Source of the DNA: Deltaproteobacteria bacterium
GTDB taxonomy: Bacteria; Myxococcota; Kuafuiibacteriia; Kuafuiibacteriales; Kuafuiibacteriaceae
Reading direction: 5' to 3'
DNA length: 64,000 nt
Assembly (NCBI GenBank): GCA_016713425.1
Contig: JADJPE010000005.1
Span: forward strand, 6,360,501-6,424,500
A program made the position numbers and the translations under genes. Under the pieces are notes generated by a model. It ran no database searches. It was not told where the DNA came from and was given only the letters and a program-made list of their open reading frames with translations. Below, one piece after another: positions 1-8,295 of this stretch (within the stretch, counting starts at the first letter, position 1; each line of letters begins with the position of its first letter).

Positions 1-1
1 C

Positions 2-331
2 ACGCCGGCAAGACCACTGCCCGATGTCCTCTTCTCTTCGGGCAGTGCGGTGCTGGATGAGCGCGCCGAGGCCCTGCTCGACGAGGTCGCCGAGGCCCTC
101 GCTTCACAACCGGAGACTCGAATCATGCTGCTCGGCCACACCGACCGGACGGGCTCATGGGATGTGAACCAAGCGCTCAGCAAGCGCCGAGCCGAAGCGG
201 TGCGCGACGGGCTTCGGGCTCGAGGCATTGCCACCAGCCGAATGACCATCCGGGGCCTTGGTCACTCGGAGCAACTCCCCAACAACCAAAACGCATCGAG
301 AAACCGCCGAGTCGAGATCTTCTGGCGATAG
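2..331 (+). CDS. OmpA-like C-terminal domain protein (5' partial)
   Basis: The reading frame is open from the first bases of the window, so the N-terminus lies outside; 109 residues are visible. They match an OmpA/MotB peptidoglycan-binding domain: a DVLFSSGSAVL strand near the start, then LLGHTDRTG, the NQALSKRRAEAV helix, GLGHSEQLP and a closing NRRVEIFW. Known members of this family anchor outer-membrane or periplasmic proteins to peptidoglycan. The product is therefore probably a periplasm-facing lipoprotein or porin-like protein, but nothing of its N-terminal part can be judged. The TAG stop lies 10 bases before the next start, so the two genes are probably co-transcribed. Confidence 0.85.
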   Translation, partial: TPARPLPDVLFSSGSAVLDERAEALLDEVAEALASQPETRIMLLGHTDRTGSWDVNQALSKRRAEAVRDGLRARGIATSRMTIRGLGHSEQLPNNQNASRNRRVEIFWR

Positions 332-341
332 GAGAAATGCC

Positions 342-635
342 ATGTCGATGAGTGTTCTAGCGATCATCGTTTCTATTGTGGGTGCCATCGCCTTCTATTC
401 GGCCGGCTACTGGGCGGCTCGAGGCCGCGCCGCCCGAGAGCTGACCACCCTCCGCGACCGCGCCGCCCACGACGCGGCCTCGACCTCGGTCGAGGGCGCC
501 GATGGTCTGCGCAACAAAGTCGGAGAACTCATGGAGCTCCTCGAACTCGAGAAGGCGCGCACACGTGAACTCGAGGCTCGGCTGCCCGGTGCGAAGGGCC
601 CGAAGTTCCCCGTCCACGAGAAGTTCGCGGACTGA
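342..635 (+). CDS. Small membrane-anchored coiled-coil protein
   Basis: This is a 97-residue protein. I chose the ATG at 342 because AGGAGA lies just upstream; a longer in-frame start at 258 would overlap the OmpA gene. Residues 4-24 are one hydrophobic segment, followed by a charged helix. A Leu/Glu-rich stretch (about residues 55-83, GELMELLELEKARTRELEAR) looks like a short coiled coil. It is likely a bitopic inner-membrane protein with a cytoplasmic or periplasmic coiled coil. I do not recognise a family. Its position 10 bases after an OmpA-domain gene suggests an envelope role; this is inference from context only. Confidence 0.6.
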   Translation: MSMSVLAIIVSIVGAIAFYSAGYWAARGRAARELTTLRDRAAHDAASTSVEGADGLRNKVGELMELLELEKARTRELEARLPGAKGPKFPVHEKFAD

Positions 636-768
636 GGTCGTTCTTTGCGAACCTCCTCGGGTTCGGTGGCGCACTCGGCCGAATCGAGGGCGCCCAAGGC
701 AACCGCCGGCTACGCAGAGCGACGGCCACGCATAGGGACGGCCACGCGTAGGGACGGCCGGACCGCGG

Positions 769-1608
769 TCAGGGGGTGAAGCGTCCGAGTTCGGTTCCCA
801 TGCGCACCGTCGACCGCGCATCGCGAGTCGGCCAGGCGATCGGCCGCTCCGTGACCAACACCACCGTCGACCCCATCTCGAACACCCCGAGCTCCGCGCC
901 CCGCTCGATAGGCTTCGGCTCATCGTACTGTCGGCGCGCAATCGCGGTCGCGCCCGCGTTCGTCTTCACATCGGGATCGTAGCAGGCGATCATATGCCCG
1001 ACGCACGTGGCGCCGACCATGACCACGTCGACACGCCCCAGCGGCCCAGCATCGATGTGCGTGATCAGCCGTTCATTGCGTGCCAGGAGTGCATCCACGC
1101 CGTTCATGGACGCCTCGTTCACGGGAAACAGCGTCCCCGGAATGTAAGTCGACCCCGTGATCTGTCCCGAAACAGGCGCGTGAATTCGATGATAGTCGCC
1201 GGGCGCCAAGTAGACGATCGCGTAGCTGCCTGCGCGAAAGAAGGTCTCCGCGCCTTCGTCCGCCAGCAAAGCGTTCAAGGTGAACTCCCGCCCTTTCGCC
1301 TGATAAAGCCGCCCCGTTGCGACAACGCCGGCGGCCAAGAACGCGCCGTCGACCGGACACACGAGAGCATCCGGGTCCTCGGCGATCGGTCGCGCACCCG
1401 GCTTGAGCCGTCGCGTGAAGAACTCAAGAACCGATCCGTACGACTCGATAGGAAGCTCAGCCTCCTCCACCGATGCGCCATAGCGCGCGGCAAACCGCCG
1501 CACCACCGAGGGCGCACGAAGGGAGGCGAGTCGACGCACGGTGCGCGAAAGTGGCTTCTTGGGCAGAATATGCATCGTGGCCACAAAGGCCTTATCCCGA
1601 ACACTCAT
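769..1608 (-). CDS. psd: Phosphatidylserine decarboxylase proenzyme
   Basis: A 279-residue protein that converts phosphatidylserine to phosphatidylethanolamine at the inner membrane. Family signatures are clear: CPVDG at 84-88, GDYHRIHAP around 138-145 and a C-terminal GST-type self-cleavage site, MGST at 245-248, where the Ser would become the pyruvoyl prosthetic group. The expected catalytic residues (Asp87, His143, Ser247) are present. The ATG at 1608 was chosen because it overlaps the stop of the upstream peroxiredoxin gene as ATGA, a typical coupled start; the longer frame only reads into the peroxiredoxin gene. It is somewhat shorter than the E. coli enzyme (322 residues) but complete in motifs. 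Confidence 0.93.
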   Translation of the reverse strand: MSVRDKAFVATMHILPKKPLSRTVRRLASLRAPSVVRRFAARYGASVEEAELPIESYGSVLEFFTRRLKPGARPIAEDPDALVCPVDGAFLAAGVVATGRLYQAKGREFTLNALLADEGAETFFRAGSYAIVYLAPGDYHRIHAPVSGQITGSTYIPGTLFPVNEASMNGVDALLARNERLITHIDAGPLGRVDVVMVGATCVGHMIACYDPDVKTNAGATAIARRQYDEPKPIERGAELGVFEMGSTVVLVTERPIAWPTRDARSTVRMGTELGRFTP

Positions 1609-2666
1609 TGTACGTTCTGGGTGCCCTCGATGTCCGCGAGGACCTGTCGGGCATGCTCCTTCGGTGAGACTTTGGGGTAGTGACGTTCCACAGTGCCGTC
1701 CGGACCGATCACGACGGTCGTTCGCAGAATTCCGTCGAAACTTCGGCCCATGAACTTCTTCGGTCCCCAGCTTCCGTACCGTCGAATCACGTCGGCTTCG
1801 GGATCGGAAAGGAGCCGGAACGGAAGATTCTCCTTCTCGCGGAATCTCTGGTGCTTGAGCGTCGTGTCTCGGCTCACGCCAAGAACAACCGTATCGACGC
1901 GCTGAAACTCCGAATGCGCATCTCGAAAGGCGCACGCCTCTTGCGTGCAGCCAGGCGTCATATCCTTGGGGTAGAAGTAGAGCACCACGCGCTGCCCCCT
2001 CAGATCGGCCAGGCGAACCTCCGAGCCATCGTCGGCACGCAGCGAAAACTCAGGCGCCCGCGAACCGACCTTAGGCGGCGACTTGCTGGGCGCGCCTTCG
2101 CTCTGACGCAGATCGGGATCTTTGCTCCCTTTGTCCTCCGCCGCCTTCTTGTGTACTCCGGTCGCGCCGTGGGCCACGCGCTTGGTCCTCCGACCGATCT
2201 TGGCGTCGATGTCGGTCTTGGCGCCGGCGGTCGTCGACGACGCCTCATTCTTCGAATTCGACGACGACTTCGACGACGACTTCGACTTCGACGTCGTCGA
2301 ACGCGCGGACGGCGTGGATGCCGGTTTCGACTTCGACTTCGACTTCGACTTCGGCTTCGGCTTCGACTTCGACTTCGCCTCCGGCTTGCTGGGCTCGGTC
2401 TTTGAGTTCGCGCTTGAGTTCGACCTCGACGACGACATGGTCTTCGAGGTCTTCGAAGTCGAGCCTGCCGACTTCTTCGCGCTCATCTTGGGCCTGGCGT
2501 CCGCACCCGTCGTCGCCGCGCGCCTCGCGGTGACTTTCGCAGTCGGCTTCTTCGCGCTCTTCGCGGAGCCTTTCGCCGGCGCCGCTTCCGGGTTCACAGG
2601 GGCGGCCTTTGATTTCACACCCGGATTCTTCGCCTTCGTGTCTGACACCTTCGTCTGACGAACCAC
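1605..2666 (-). CDS. bcp: Bcp-type peroxiredoxin with long Lys/Ser/Ala-rich N-terminal tail
   Basis: The 353-residue product has a C-terminal peroxiredoxin of the BCP/PrxQ type (about residues 200-353). TPGCTQEACAFRD carries the peroxidatic Cys with a second Cys five residues later, as in E. coli Bcp, so it should reduce peroxides using thioredoxin. The first ~195 residues are unusual: an almost purely Lys/Ser/Ala/Pro/Thr tail with KSKSKPK-type repeats, like histone H1 or AlgP-like tails. It is encoded partly by a GACTTC (minus-strand GAAGTC) hexamer run near 2325-2375. The start is a GTG at 2666 with AGGA nine bases upstream; a second GTG six codons on is possible. It overlaps psd by ATGA, so both form one minus-strand operon. 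Confidence 0.88.
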   Translation of the reverse strand: MVRQTKVSDTKAKNPGVKSKAAPVNPEAAPAKGSAKSAKKPTAKVTARRAATTGADARPKMSAKKSAGSTSKTSKTMSSSRSNSSANSKTEPSKPEAKSKSKPKPKSKSKSKSKPASTPSARSTTSKSKSSSKSSSNSKNEASSTTAGAKTDIDAKIGRRTKRVAHGATGVHKKAAEDKGSKDPDLRQSEGAPSKSPPKVGSRAPEFSLRADDGSEVRLADLRGQRVVLYFYPKDMTPGCTQEACAFRDAHSEFQRVDTVVLGVSRDTTLKHQRFREKENLPFRLLSDPEADVIRRYGSWGPKKFMGRSFDGILRTTVVIGPDGTVERHYPKVSPKEHARQVLADIEGTQNVQ

Positions 2667-2867
2667 AACGCAAATTCCTATCTGCGATCGCCCCGAGAAA
2701 GCAAGCAGCAGAATGGTACCTCAGTACCTCCTTCGAAGACCGGCGTCGACCGCAGCGGACCGCGCCCAGGCGGACTCGAGCACGCGTCGCAAGCCACAGC
2801 GCCGAGCGACCCCGTGGTGATGAACTAGATGTGCTCGGCCGAAATGCCGATCCCTTCGTTCACTGTT

Positions 2868-3058
2868 CCCGGTTCACATTCACATTCCCCGCTCCGATTC
2901 GCGTTCCTCATGCCCGGTTCCCTGCTCCCGGGTCCCCGTTCATGCGACGCCAATCACTCCCGGACGATGGGCGACAACGGAGAGGAGCTGGGGGCTGGGA
3001 GCTGGGAACAGGGGACGGGGAACAGCAATCGGAGCGGGGAATGTGAATGTGAACCGGG
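2868..3058. repeat. Large inverted repeat (perfect 32-bp arms)
   Basis: The arm at 2868-2899 and the arm at 3027-3058 are exact reverse complements over 32 bases (CCCGGTTCACATTCACATTC begins the left arm), separated by 127 bases. The spacer holds further shorter purine/pyrimidine-asymmetric pieces (GGTTCCCTGCTCCCG against GCTGGGAACAGGGG) that could pair imperfectly, giving a long cruciform or hairpin. It lies just downstream (minus-strand sense) of the 4-helix-bundle gene and inside the boundaries of the IS630-like element. The flanking 2667-2867 holds nothing I can call as a gene. Confidence 0.85.
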
Positions 3059-3073
3059 CATCGGAATGAGTGC

Positions 3074-3433
3074 TCAGCGGGATTCGTCAGAGCCCGCCGT
3101 CTTTGCGGAGCTCATCAGGATTGCGACCAGCTCGCCGGCCTCGCGGAGCAACGGCGGGATCTCGTATTGAGGGGCCAGGTTCGCGCGTTGGACCAGGCCG
3201 AGCCAATAGACCGATTCGCGCATCTCCTTGGCCGCGAGGCTCACCTTGTGCACGAAGTCTCGCCGGCTCTGGGCGCTCCGAGCCTCCTCGTAGTTGGACC
3301 CGCCCGACGTGGCCGAGCGAAGAAGCTGATCGGCAATGTGCTTGCCAGGGCGATCTTGCGGGAGAGCGGCCACGAGCCGGACGACCGACGCTCCAAAGTC
3401 CACGAGTCGCGTGGCGATGTTGTCTCCCTTCAT
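3074..3433 (-). CDS. Four-helix-bundle protein (S23/Avd-like family)
   Basis: A 119-residue helical protein that looks like the S23 / four-helix-bundle family (the family of 23S rRNA intervening-sequence proteins and the retroelement factor Avd). Recognisable elements are ATRLVDFGASVVRL, KHIADQLLRSATSGGSNYEEA and the LKEMRES-like helix AAKEMRESVYWLGL, followed by a Leu-rich C-terminal helix. The start is the ATG at 3433; no strong ribosome binding site is visible, and the frame is open further upstream. Members of this family are often found in repeat-rich or mobile surroundings; here it lies between a decayed transposase and a large palindrome. Its molecular function is not known to me. Confidence 0.75.
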   Translation of the reverse strand: MKGDNIATRLVDFGASVVRLVAALPQDRPGKHIADQLLRSATSGGSNYEEARSAQSRRDFVHKVSLAAKEMRESVYWLGLVQRANLAPQYEIPPLLREAGELVAILMSSAKTAGSDESR

Positions 3434-3536
3434 ACGGATGATCTGCGGAAGCCGCTCGGCTCTGTCCACGACGTTCGCTCCGGAAATCGTTCCGGTCGAA
3501 CGCAGCGGATGGACCACCGCGGATGCGCGTCCGATC

Positions 3537-4451
3537 TCATGCCTGGAGCGGCCTACCCGTATAGGTCCAGCGGAACGGCTTGGCGAGCACCCTGTGGAAG
3601 TATTCGACGAATCCAAGGGCCTCCTCCAACCCGCAGCGCCGCGCGACGAGCCGCACGAGGCTCGCGGATCGGTGCGTGTCGAGTTGGTCGACGACGAAGA
3701 TCCACGTTGCCCCAGGATCGCTTTCAACCGTCTTGTCGATGTGGGCCGCGAAGTCGGCCTCGGTGCGAGTCGGTCCAATCGACGGACAGATTACTTTGCC
3801 CGTCGCCACATCGAAGTTCGCGATCAACGACAACGTGCCGTGGCGGATGTACTCGAACTCGACCCGTTCGACGAGGCCGGGTCGCACCGGTTTCGTTTCG
3901 TGGAGGCGCTCGAGCGCCTGCATCCCCGTCTTCTCGTCGGTGCTCACCACGTGCGTACCCACGGCCGCGAGTTCGGGAGCGTCGCGGTACGTGTCGCAGA
4001 TCTTCTCGACGTCTGCCTGGTGCTGCTCGGGCCCTTCGCGCTTGTCCCGCGAAGTCGAGACCGGAAGTCCGCTTTCCGCAGGCGGCTCGCAGGCCAACGC
4101 GATGATCGATGCCACTTCTTCCGGGGTAAACTTCGAGGGTGCGCCACTCCGCTCGTTGTCCTCAAGCACGCCGAGGATCAGCTTCTCCAGATCCTTGCCG
4201 TTCGCGCCTCCATTCTCTGCATCGACCAGGGCTGCGCTTGCTCCAACCCAACGGACACGCCACCGCCGCACACGTTGCCGGTCCACGCCCAGCTCGTCTG
4301 CTTGCTCCTCGTTGTTTCGGCCCTCGGCTGACATCAGCACGATCCGGCACCGCTCCACCAACCGCTGTGGCGCCACCTTCGCCCGCGTAAGTGGCTCGAG
4401 CACAGCCCTCTGCTTCGGCGTCATCTCGACACTGACCGACCTCTTGCCCAT
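3537..4451 (-). CDS. IS630-family transposase, internally deleted and probably inactive
   Basis: A 304-residue product starting at the ATG at 4451, with GGAGGGG six bases upstream. The N-terminus has a helix-turn-helix (NEEQADELGVDRQRVRRW). The DDE region shows the first Asp in HVVSTDEKTG and the second in FVVDQLDTH, and the C-terminus RTLAKPFRWTYTGRPL-type ending is kept as LAKPFRWTYTGRPLQA. Compared with the family as I know it, two blocks are missing in frame: the linker after SGLPV, and the block after LEEALG that should contain the third catalytic acid (the WLNQVEIW-type motif). It should therefore be non-functional even though the frame is open. Confidence 0.8.
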   Translation of the reverse strand: MGKRSVSVEMTPKQRAVLEPLTRAKVAPQRLVERCRIVLMSAEGRNNEEQADELGVDRQRVRRWRVRWVGASAALVDAENGGANGKDLEKLILGVLEDNERSGAPSKFTPEEVASIIALACEPPAESGLPVSTSRDKREGPEQHQADVEKICDTYRDAPELAAVGTHVVSTDEKTGMQALERLHETKPVRPGLVERVEFEYIRHGTLSLIANFDVATGKVICPSIGPTRTEADFAAHIDKTVESDPGATWIFVVDQLDTHRSASLVRLVARRCGLEEALGFVEYFHRVLAKPFRWTYTGRPLQA

Positions 4452-4535
4452 ACGATCCCCTCCCTGGAGATCGCCACACCATGATCCGCGCTCGAGGTCT
4501 GCGCGAGAGCGGCTCGAAATCTCAGCCGAGCACAT

Positions 4536-7500
4536 CTAGAAGACGAGAAACGACTGCGCGAAATCAAGGTAGACGGCAGGCGAGCCCAGGCGCCACCTCC
4601 CGGTCCGCGGGTCGACGAGCGGGAAGGCCACATCGAGCGCAATGACGCCAGGTCTCACGCCGAAGTAGTCGAGGTAGACACGGAGACCGTAGCCCACGTC
4701 CGCGCGCACCGCGCGCCGGTCGAGCTTCTCGACGCGATCGCCGATCGCCGCCACATCGAAGAACAGCGCCCCATCGAGACCGGTCGCCCATCCGATCTCG
4801 AAAGCATTGACGTGCTCGTTCGCAAGGAGTGCATGCACCCACTCGCCGCTCAGAAGACCTCGAACCCGGCCCACCTCATCATTGGCCGCGTACCCTCGAA
4901 CGGCCGCCCTTCCACCCAGCGGATAAAGGAGCTGCGGCAACGGTCGCCCGGCCAGGAATACACCCGCCGCGCCCCGGATCGAAAGCTGATGACGCGCGTC
5001 GAATCGCCATGACCGCAGCGCGCGCAAAGCGACCGACAGCGCGTCGCGGTCCGCGTCCACCGCCGGTATCGCGCCAAAGACGTGGCTGTACTCCGTCGAA
5101 AGGCGAAAAGCCGTGCCGGCCTCGGGAGCCCACACGGTGCGCCGATCGTCATAGCCATAGTAGAGAAGACCGGCCGCCGAGAACGCGCCCGCGTCGGTCC
5201 CTGCGAACTCAGGCCGAAGAAACTCACCGGCCACCGCTGCGCCTATCCACTCGACCAACTTGTCGGGCGATATGGCTCGACCAAACGCATAGCTCGTGCG
5301 CCCCGACAACGAGAACGCTTCGGGTGAGACCGAAGCGCGAACGGCGTGGGAAAGATGTACATCGCGCACCCGGGAGAAACCGACGTCGAGGGATGTATCG
5401 ACCTGCCCTTCCGACGCCGCGATGAGCAGATTGAAGTTGTTCAGGATGACGCGCCAGTCCGACGACGATTGGTTGTCGAGAAGCGGCGAGGGATCGGCCG
5501 ACGTCGGCGTCTCGGCAAGCCGTCCATAAGGATCGAGCCAAACTTTGGCGAGCGGCGCCGACAAAGTCGCCGTCACCGTGCGCACGTCGTCTAGGGTTGC
5601 CGCGGCGGTGACGATGCGTTCTCGACCGCGCTCGTCACGAAGCCTCACCATCACCGGTTCAGCGACAGCATCCCCTTCGCGGCTTACGACCACCTCGGCC
5701 GCAAAACAAGGTCCCGCTTGGCAACGTGCTGGACGTGACCGCCAATCGACCAGCGTGTATCGGACGCTGGGATAGGGTCCCGACCACGTCTTCCAAAAAC
5801 CCATCGCATCGGCACCGAGCGTATCGCGGAGAACGTCCAGGAGCGCCCGCCCGTGGACAAGCGCATCCATCGCACGCGCCGTTCGCTCTGGCCCGACACG
5901 ATCGAGAAGCTTCTCGTAGATGAGCTTCCCTCTCGGTTCGGTCGACGGGAAGTCGACGAAGTTCGGGCGGAGCGGGTCCTCCTCGTTGACCATTCGGAAG
6001 TAGGCCCCGACGAACGCAACCTGCGGCGCATAGAGGAGAGAATCGACGGCCGGAATCCACGACCACAAGGAGAGAACGTCAAAGGCGTCTTCCGCCGCGC
6101 CGAACCGCGCTCGCACGTAGCGATCTCTCAGCCACGCTCCGAGCGCATCGGCCGCGACATGCCATTCGTCCCCGACTCCAGGATCCCGCAAAGCGAGCGC
6201 CGTGAAAAACTCACGCAAGAGGGCAAACCGGTGGAACCGGAGGAAACGTTCGAGGGGCGGCAGCTCGAAGGCAACGTCGCTCACGAAGAGCGCGCCCTCG
6301 GTCGCAATGCCGAGACTGTGGCGCAAGGGTGCATCGACCACGAGCAGTGGCGACGCGGAAGAGAATGCGGGCGCGCGGCCGCCTCGAGCCAGGGTTTCAG
6401 CCGCAAAAGCTGACCCGTCGAGCAACGCATCGCGCATCGCGAGTAGACGGCGCTCGCGAGGACCGGGGTGTGTTCGTGCGGCAAAGACGCGTCGAGAGAT
6501 AAGGAGCATCGAGCCGTTCGCCAACGCCCAGGCCGAAACGCCGAAAGGAAGCACCACCAAACCCACTTGGGCAACGCCGTCACCGACACCACGGCTCATG
6601 TTCTCATCGACACCGTCGATGTTCCCGGCTCCGGCCCCCGAGGTGTAGACCGCGGAACGCCATCCGGGGCAATCGAGCGGCGCGGGCCACGAAGCGCGTG
6701 TCCGCACGCCAGCCCCATCCCACGCGCGAAAGCCCTCGAAGCACGACGCGCTCGTCCGCGACGCGCGATGGCGCCCGCCGCCCGCGGTGCGGACGGCGAT
6801 CGAAGCGACCTTGCTGGGCACGTAGACGCGGCCGATGACGACACCTCGATCTTCCGGGAAATAGACGCGCACGCGGTGTGAACCGCGCAGCGCCGGTCGT
6901 CCCATCTCGGCCACATATGGATACCAGCCGCCCGCCAGCGTGAGTTGGTTCGCGTGGCGACCGAAAGGGCCCCGCATCCGCGGAACGTCGAGACGTGCCG
7001 ACAGATCCACCACGATCGGCACGCCGCGTCGGTGAGGCGCGAAACACTCGAGCACGCGCTCACCTTGTTTCAACACGCGCGCCACCGGTTGGCATCGCGC
7101 GCCGTCGATCCACACCTTGACGTCGTCAAAACCACCGCGCGCGAGTCCGTGCGGAAAGAAACCCCGCTCATCGGTCGGCGAAAGGTCGGTCGGCGGCTGG
7201 CGATGGCGGTCCGCGGCGAGGATGATGCTGACACGGTCGACGTCCACGCTCGGCACATAGCGCGTGGTCGAAACGATCTCGACCATCGAAAGGTCGAGCC
7301 CGACCCACGCCTCGATCGCCACGTCCAGTTGGGCGCGGGTGGTCGTCATATCCGGCGTCCGCACGGGCACGGGCGCGGGCGCGGGCGAGGCCACGGCGGC
7401 GCGGCCCCACATCGCCCCGAAGGCGAGAAGCGCACACAAGCGACCACGCCACGATCGTCGTCGTCCAGACGCCCCGTGCGCTCGTGCCCACGCCCACGCC

Positions 7501-7586
7501 CACGCCCACGCCCACGGCCGGACGCGCCGGCGGGTCCACCTTCGACAGGCTCGTGGTCGTGGGGGACTCGAGGATGAACGTCGCAA
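4536..7586 (-). CDS. Omp85-like outer-membrane beta-barrel with degenerate M1-peptidase-like N-terminal region
   Basis: The 1016-residue product has a long Arg-rich, Trp-Ala-repeat leader (WAWAWAWAWA, from a GCCCAC hexamer run near 7490-7515), then a signal-peptide-like hydrophobic stretch ending near VASPA. Residues ~80-640 resemble the N-terminal and helical parts of M1/gluzincin peptidases (LAGGWYPYVAE; LREFFTALAL), but no HExxH motif is present. The C-terminal ~330 residues are a beta-barrel with GGRAAVRGY, the Omp85 loop-6 signature, and end in Phe, the usual BAM signal. The start at 7586 is TTG, four bases after the EcsC gene stop, suggesting coupling; a TTG inside the leader is an alternative. 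The stop codon TAG coincides with the IS630 end at 4537. Confidence 0.72.
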   Translation of the reverse strand: MRRSSSSPPRPRACRRWTRRRVRPWAWAWAWAWARAHGASGRRRSWRGRLCALLAFGAMWGRAAVASPAPAPVPVRTPDMTTTRAQLDVAIEAWVGLDLSMVEIVSTTRYVPSVDVDRVSIILAADRHRQPPTDLSPTDERGFFPHGLARGGFDDVKVWIDGARCQPVARVLKQGERVLECFAPHRRGVPIVVDLSARLDVPRMRGPFGRHANQLTLAGGWYPYVAEMGRPALRGSHRVRVYFPEDRGVVIGRVYVPSKVASIAVRTAGGGRHRASRTSASCFEGFRAWDGAGVRTRASWPAPLDCPGWRSAVYTSGAGAGNIDGVDENMSRGVGDGVAQVGLVVLPFGVSAWALANGSMLLISRRVFAARTHPGPRERRLLAMRDALLDGSAFAAETLARGGRAPAFSSASPLLVVDAPLRHSLGIATEGALFVSDVAFELPPLERFLRFHRFALLREFFTALALRDPGVGDEWHVAADALGAWLRDRYVRARFGAAEDAFDVLSLWSWIPAVDSLLYAPQVAFVGAYFRMVNEEDPLRPNFVDFPSTEPRGKLIYEKLLDRVGPERTARAMDALVHGRALLDVLRDTLGADAMGFWKTWSGPYPSVRYTLVDWRSRPARCQAGPCFAAEVVVSREGDAVAEPVMVRLRDERGRERIVTAAATLDDVRTVTATLSAPLAKVWLDPYGRLAETPTSADPSPLLDNQSSSDWRVILNNFNLLIAASEGQVDTSLDVGFSRVRDVHLSHAVRASVSPEAFSLSGRTSYAFGRAISPDKLVEWIGAAVAGEFLRPEFAGTDAGAFSAAGLLYYGYDDRRTVWAPEAGTAFRLSTEYSHVFGAIPAVDADRDALSVALRALRSWRFDARHQLSIRGAAGVFLAGRPLPQLLYPLGGRAAVRGYAANDEVGRVRGLLSGEWVHALLANEHVNAFEIGWATGLDGALFFDVAAIGDRVEKLDRRAVRADVGYGLRVYLDYFGVRPGVIALDVAFPLVDPRTGRWRLGSPAVYLDFAQSFLVF

Positions 7587-7590
7587 CGTA

Positions 7591-8157
7591 CTAGCCTGGA
7601 ATCAGCACGACGTGACCAAAACGTCGCATCGCCTCGTCGCCCACACGCTGCATCTCGCGCGCGTTCAGCTTGGCGGCGATCGGCGCCGCAACCATAGGCA
7701 TGAGCCGGCCGAGTGTTCCGAGTCCGTGTTTCAGTGCGAGGGCCTTCGCCAGCGCGCCCACGACCCGCGGACTGGCGCGCACGACATCTTCAAGACCGTG
7801 CGCCCGTCCGAAGACTTGGAGGATCAGATCTTCGCCGCTCGTGCCGGCCAGCGGTGTACCGTAAGCCTCCGCCACCGACACGATCGCCGCGAGCTGAAAA
7901 TACGCGAACAGGACAAAGTTCAGGGGGACGCCAAGGAACCCGAGCGCCCCCGTCACGCCCCCTTCGATTTGGGCGACCTTGATCCAGCGTTCAACGATAA
8001 CCCGCGCAACACGGTCGTTCGAAGCCGAGGGTTCCGTCTTCCGAATCACACGAATGTGAAGCTGCGCGCGCTTCTGTTCCTCGCGTATGAGATCGGCAAG
8101 ACTTTGGCGCGCGACGGTGCGCGCGCGCTCGAACCCCGACGGCTTGCGCTGCGGCAT
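7591..8157 (-). CDS. EcsC family protein
   Basis: A 188-residue protein starting at the ATG at 8157, preceded immediately by GGAAGAG. The central part (GGVTGALGFLGVPLNFVLFAYFQLAAIVSVA, then AEAYG) matches the Gly-rich amphipathic segment of EcsC-like proteins, and the C-terminal Ala-rich part (GLGTLGRLMPMVAAPIAAKLNAREMQRVG) fits too. The family is widespread; its best-known member gives its name to a Bacillus ABC-transporter operon (ecsABC), but the biochemical activity is unknown to me. It is translated just ahead of the Omp85-like protein with a four-base gap, and divergently from the M16 peptidase pair, with a 138-base shared upstream region. Confidence 0.75.
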   Translation of the reverse strand: MPQRKPSGFERARTVARQSLADLIREEQKRAQLHIRVIRKTEPSASNDRVARVIVERWIKVAQIEGGVTGALGFLGVPLNFVLFAYFQLAAIVSVAEAYGTPLAGTSGEDLILQVFGRAHGLEDVVRASPRVVGALAKALALKHGLGTLGRLMPMVAAPIAAKLNAREMQRVGDEAMRRFGHVVLIPG

Positions 8158-8295
8158 CTCTTCCTATCAATCCACGATGGGCCCCAAAGATCCAGCCTCC
8201 CTCGCCGGCCGTAGCCCATCGGCCATCGCCGACGGGCTGGCCTCGTCCCATCGAAGACTCGACGCGTTCGACCGGTTCGGCTACGGTTCTTCGCT

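Larger units (their letters stand above)
2826..4538 (-). mobile_element. IS630-like element with matching inverted ends, decayed and carrying extra DNA
   Basis: The same terminal sequence faces inward at both ends: TAGATGTGCTCGGCCGAAAT reading right from 2826, and TAGATGTGCTCGGCTGAGAT reading left from 4538. Both ends follow a TA within CTAG, the known IS630 family target. Inside are a decayed IS630 transposase gene, a 4-helix-bundle gene and a palindrome. At about 1.7 kb the element is longer than a usual IS630 (about 1.1-1.2 kb), so the extra ~0.7 kb beside the transposase is probably an insertion or passenger. A third copy of this end, with looser similarity, lies at 28687. The boundaries are inferred from the end similarity. 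Confidence 0.6.

Noticed and set aside
2122..2658. Plus-strand frame with Phe-Asp repeats
   Set aside because: Complement of the Lys/Ser-rich tail of the peroxiredoxin; there is no ribosome binding site or family match.
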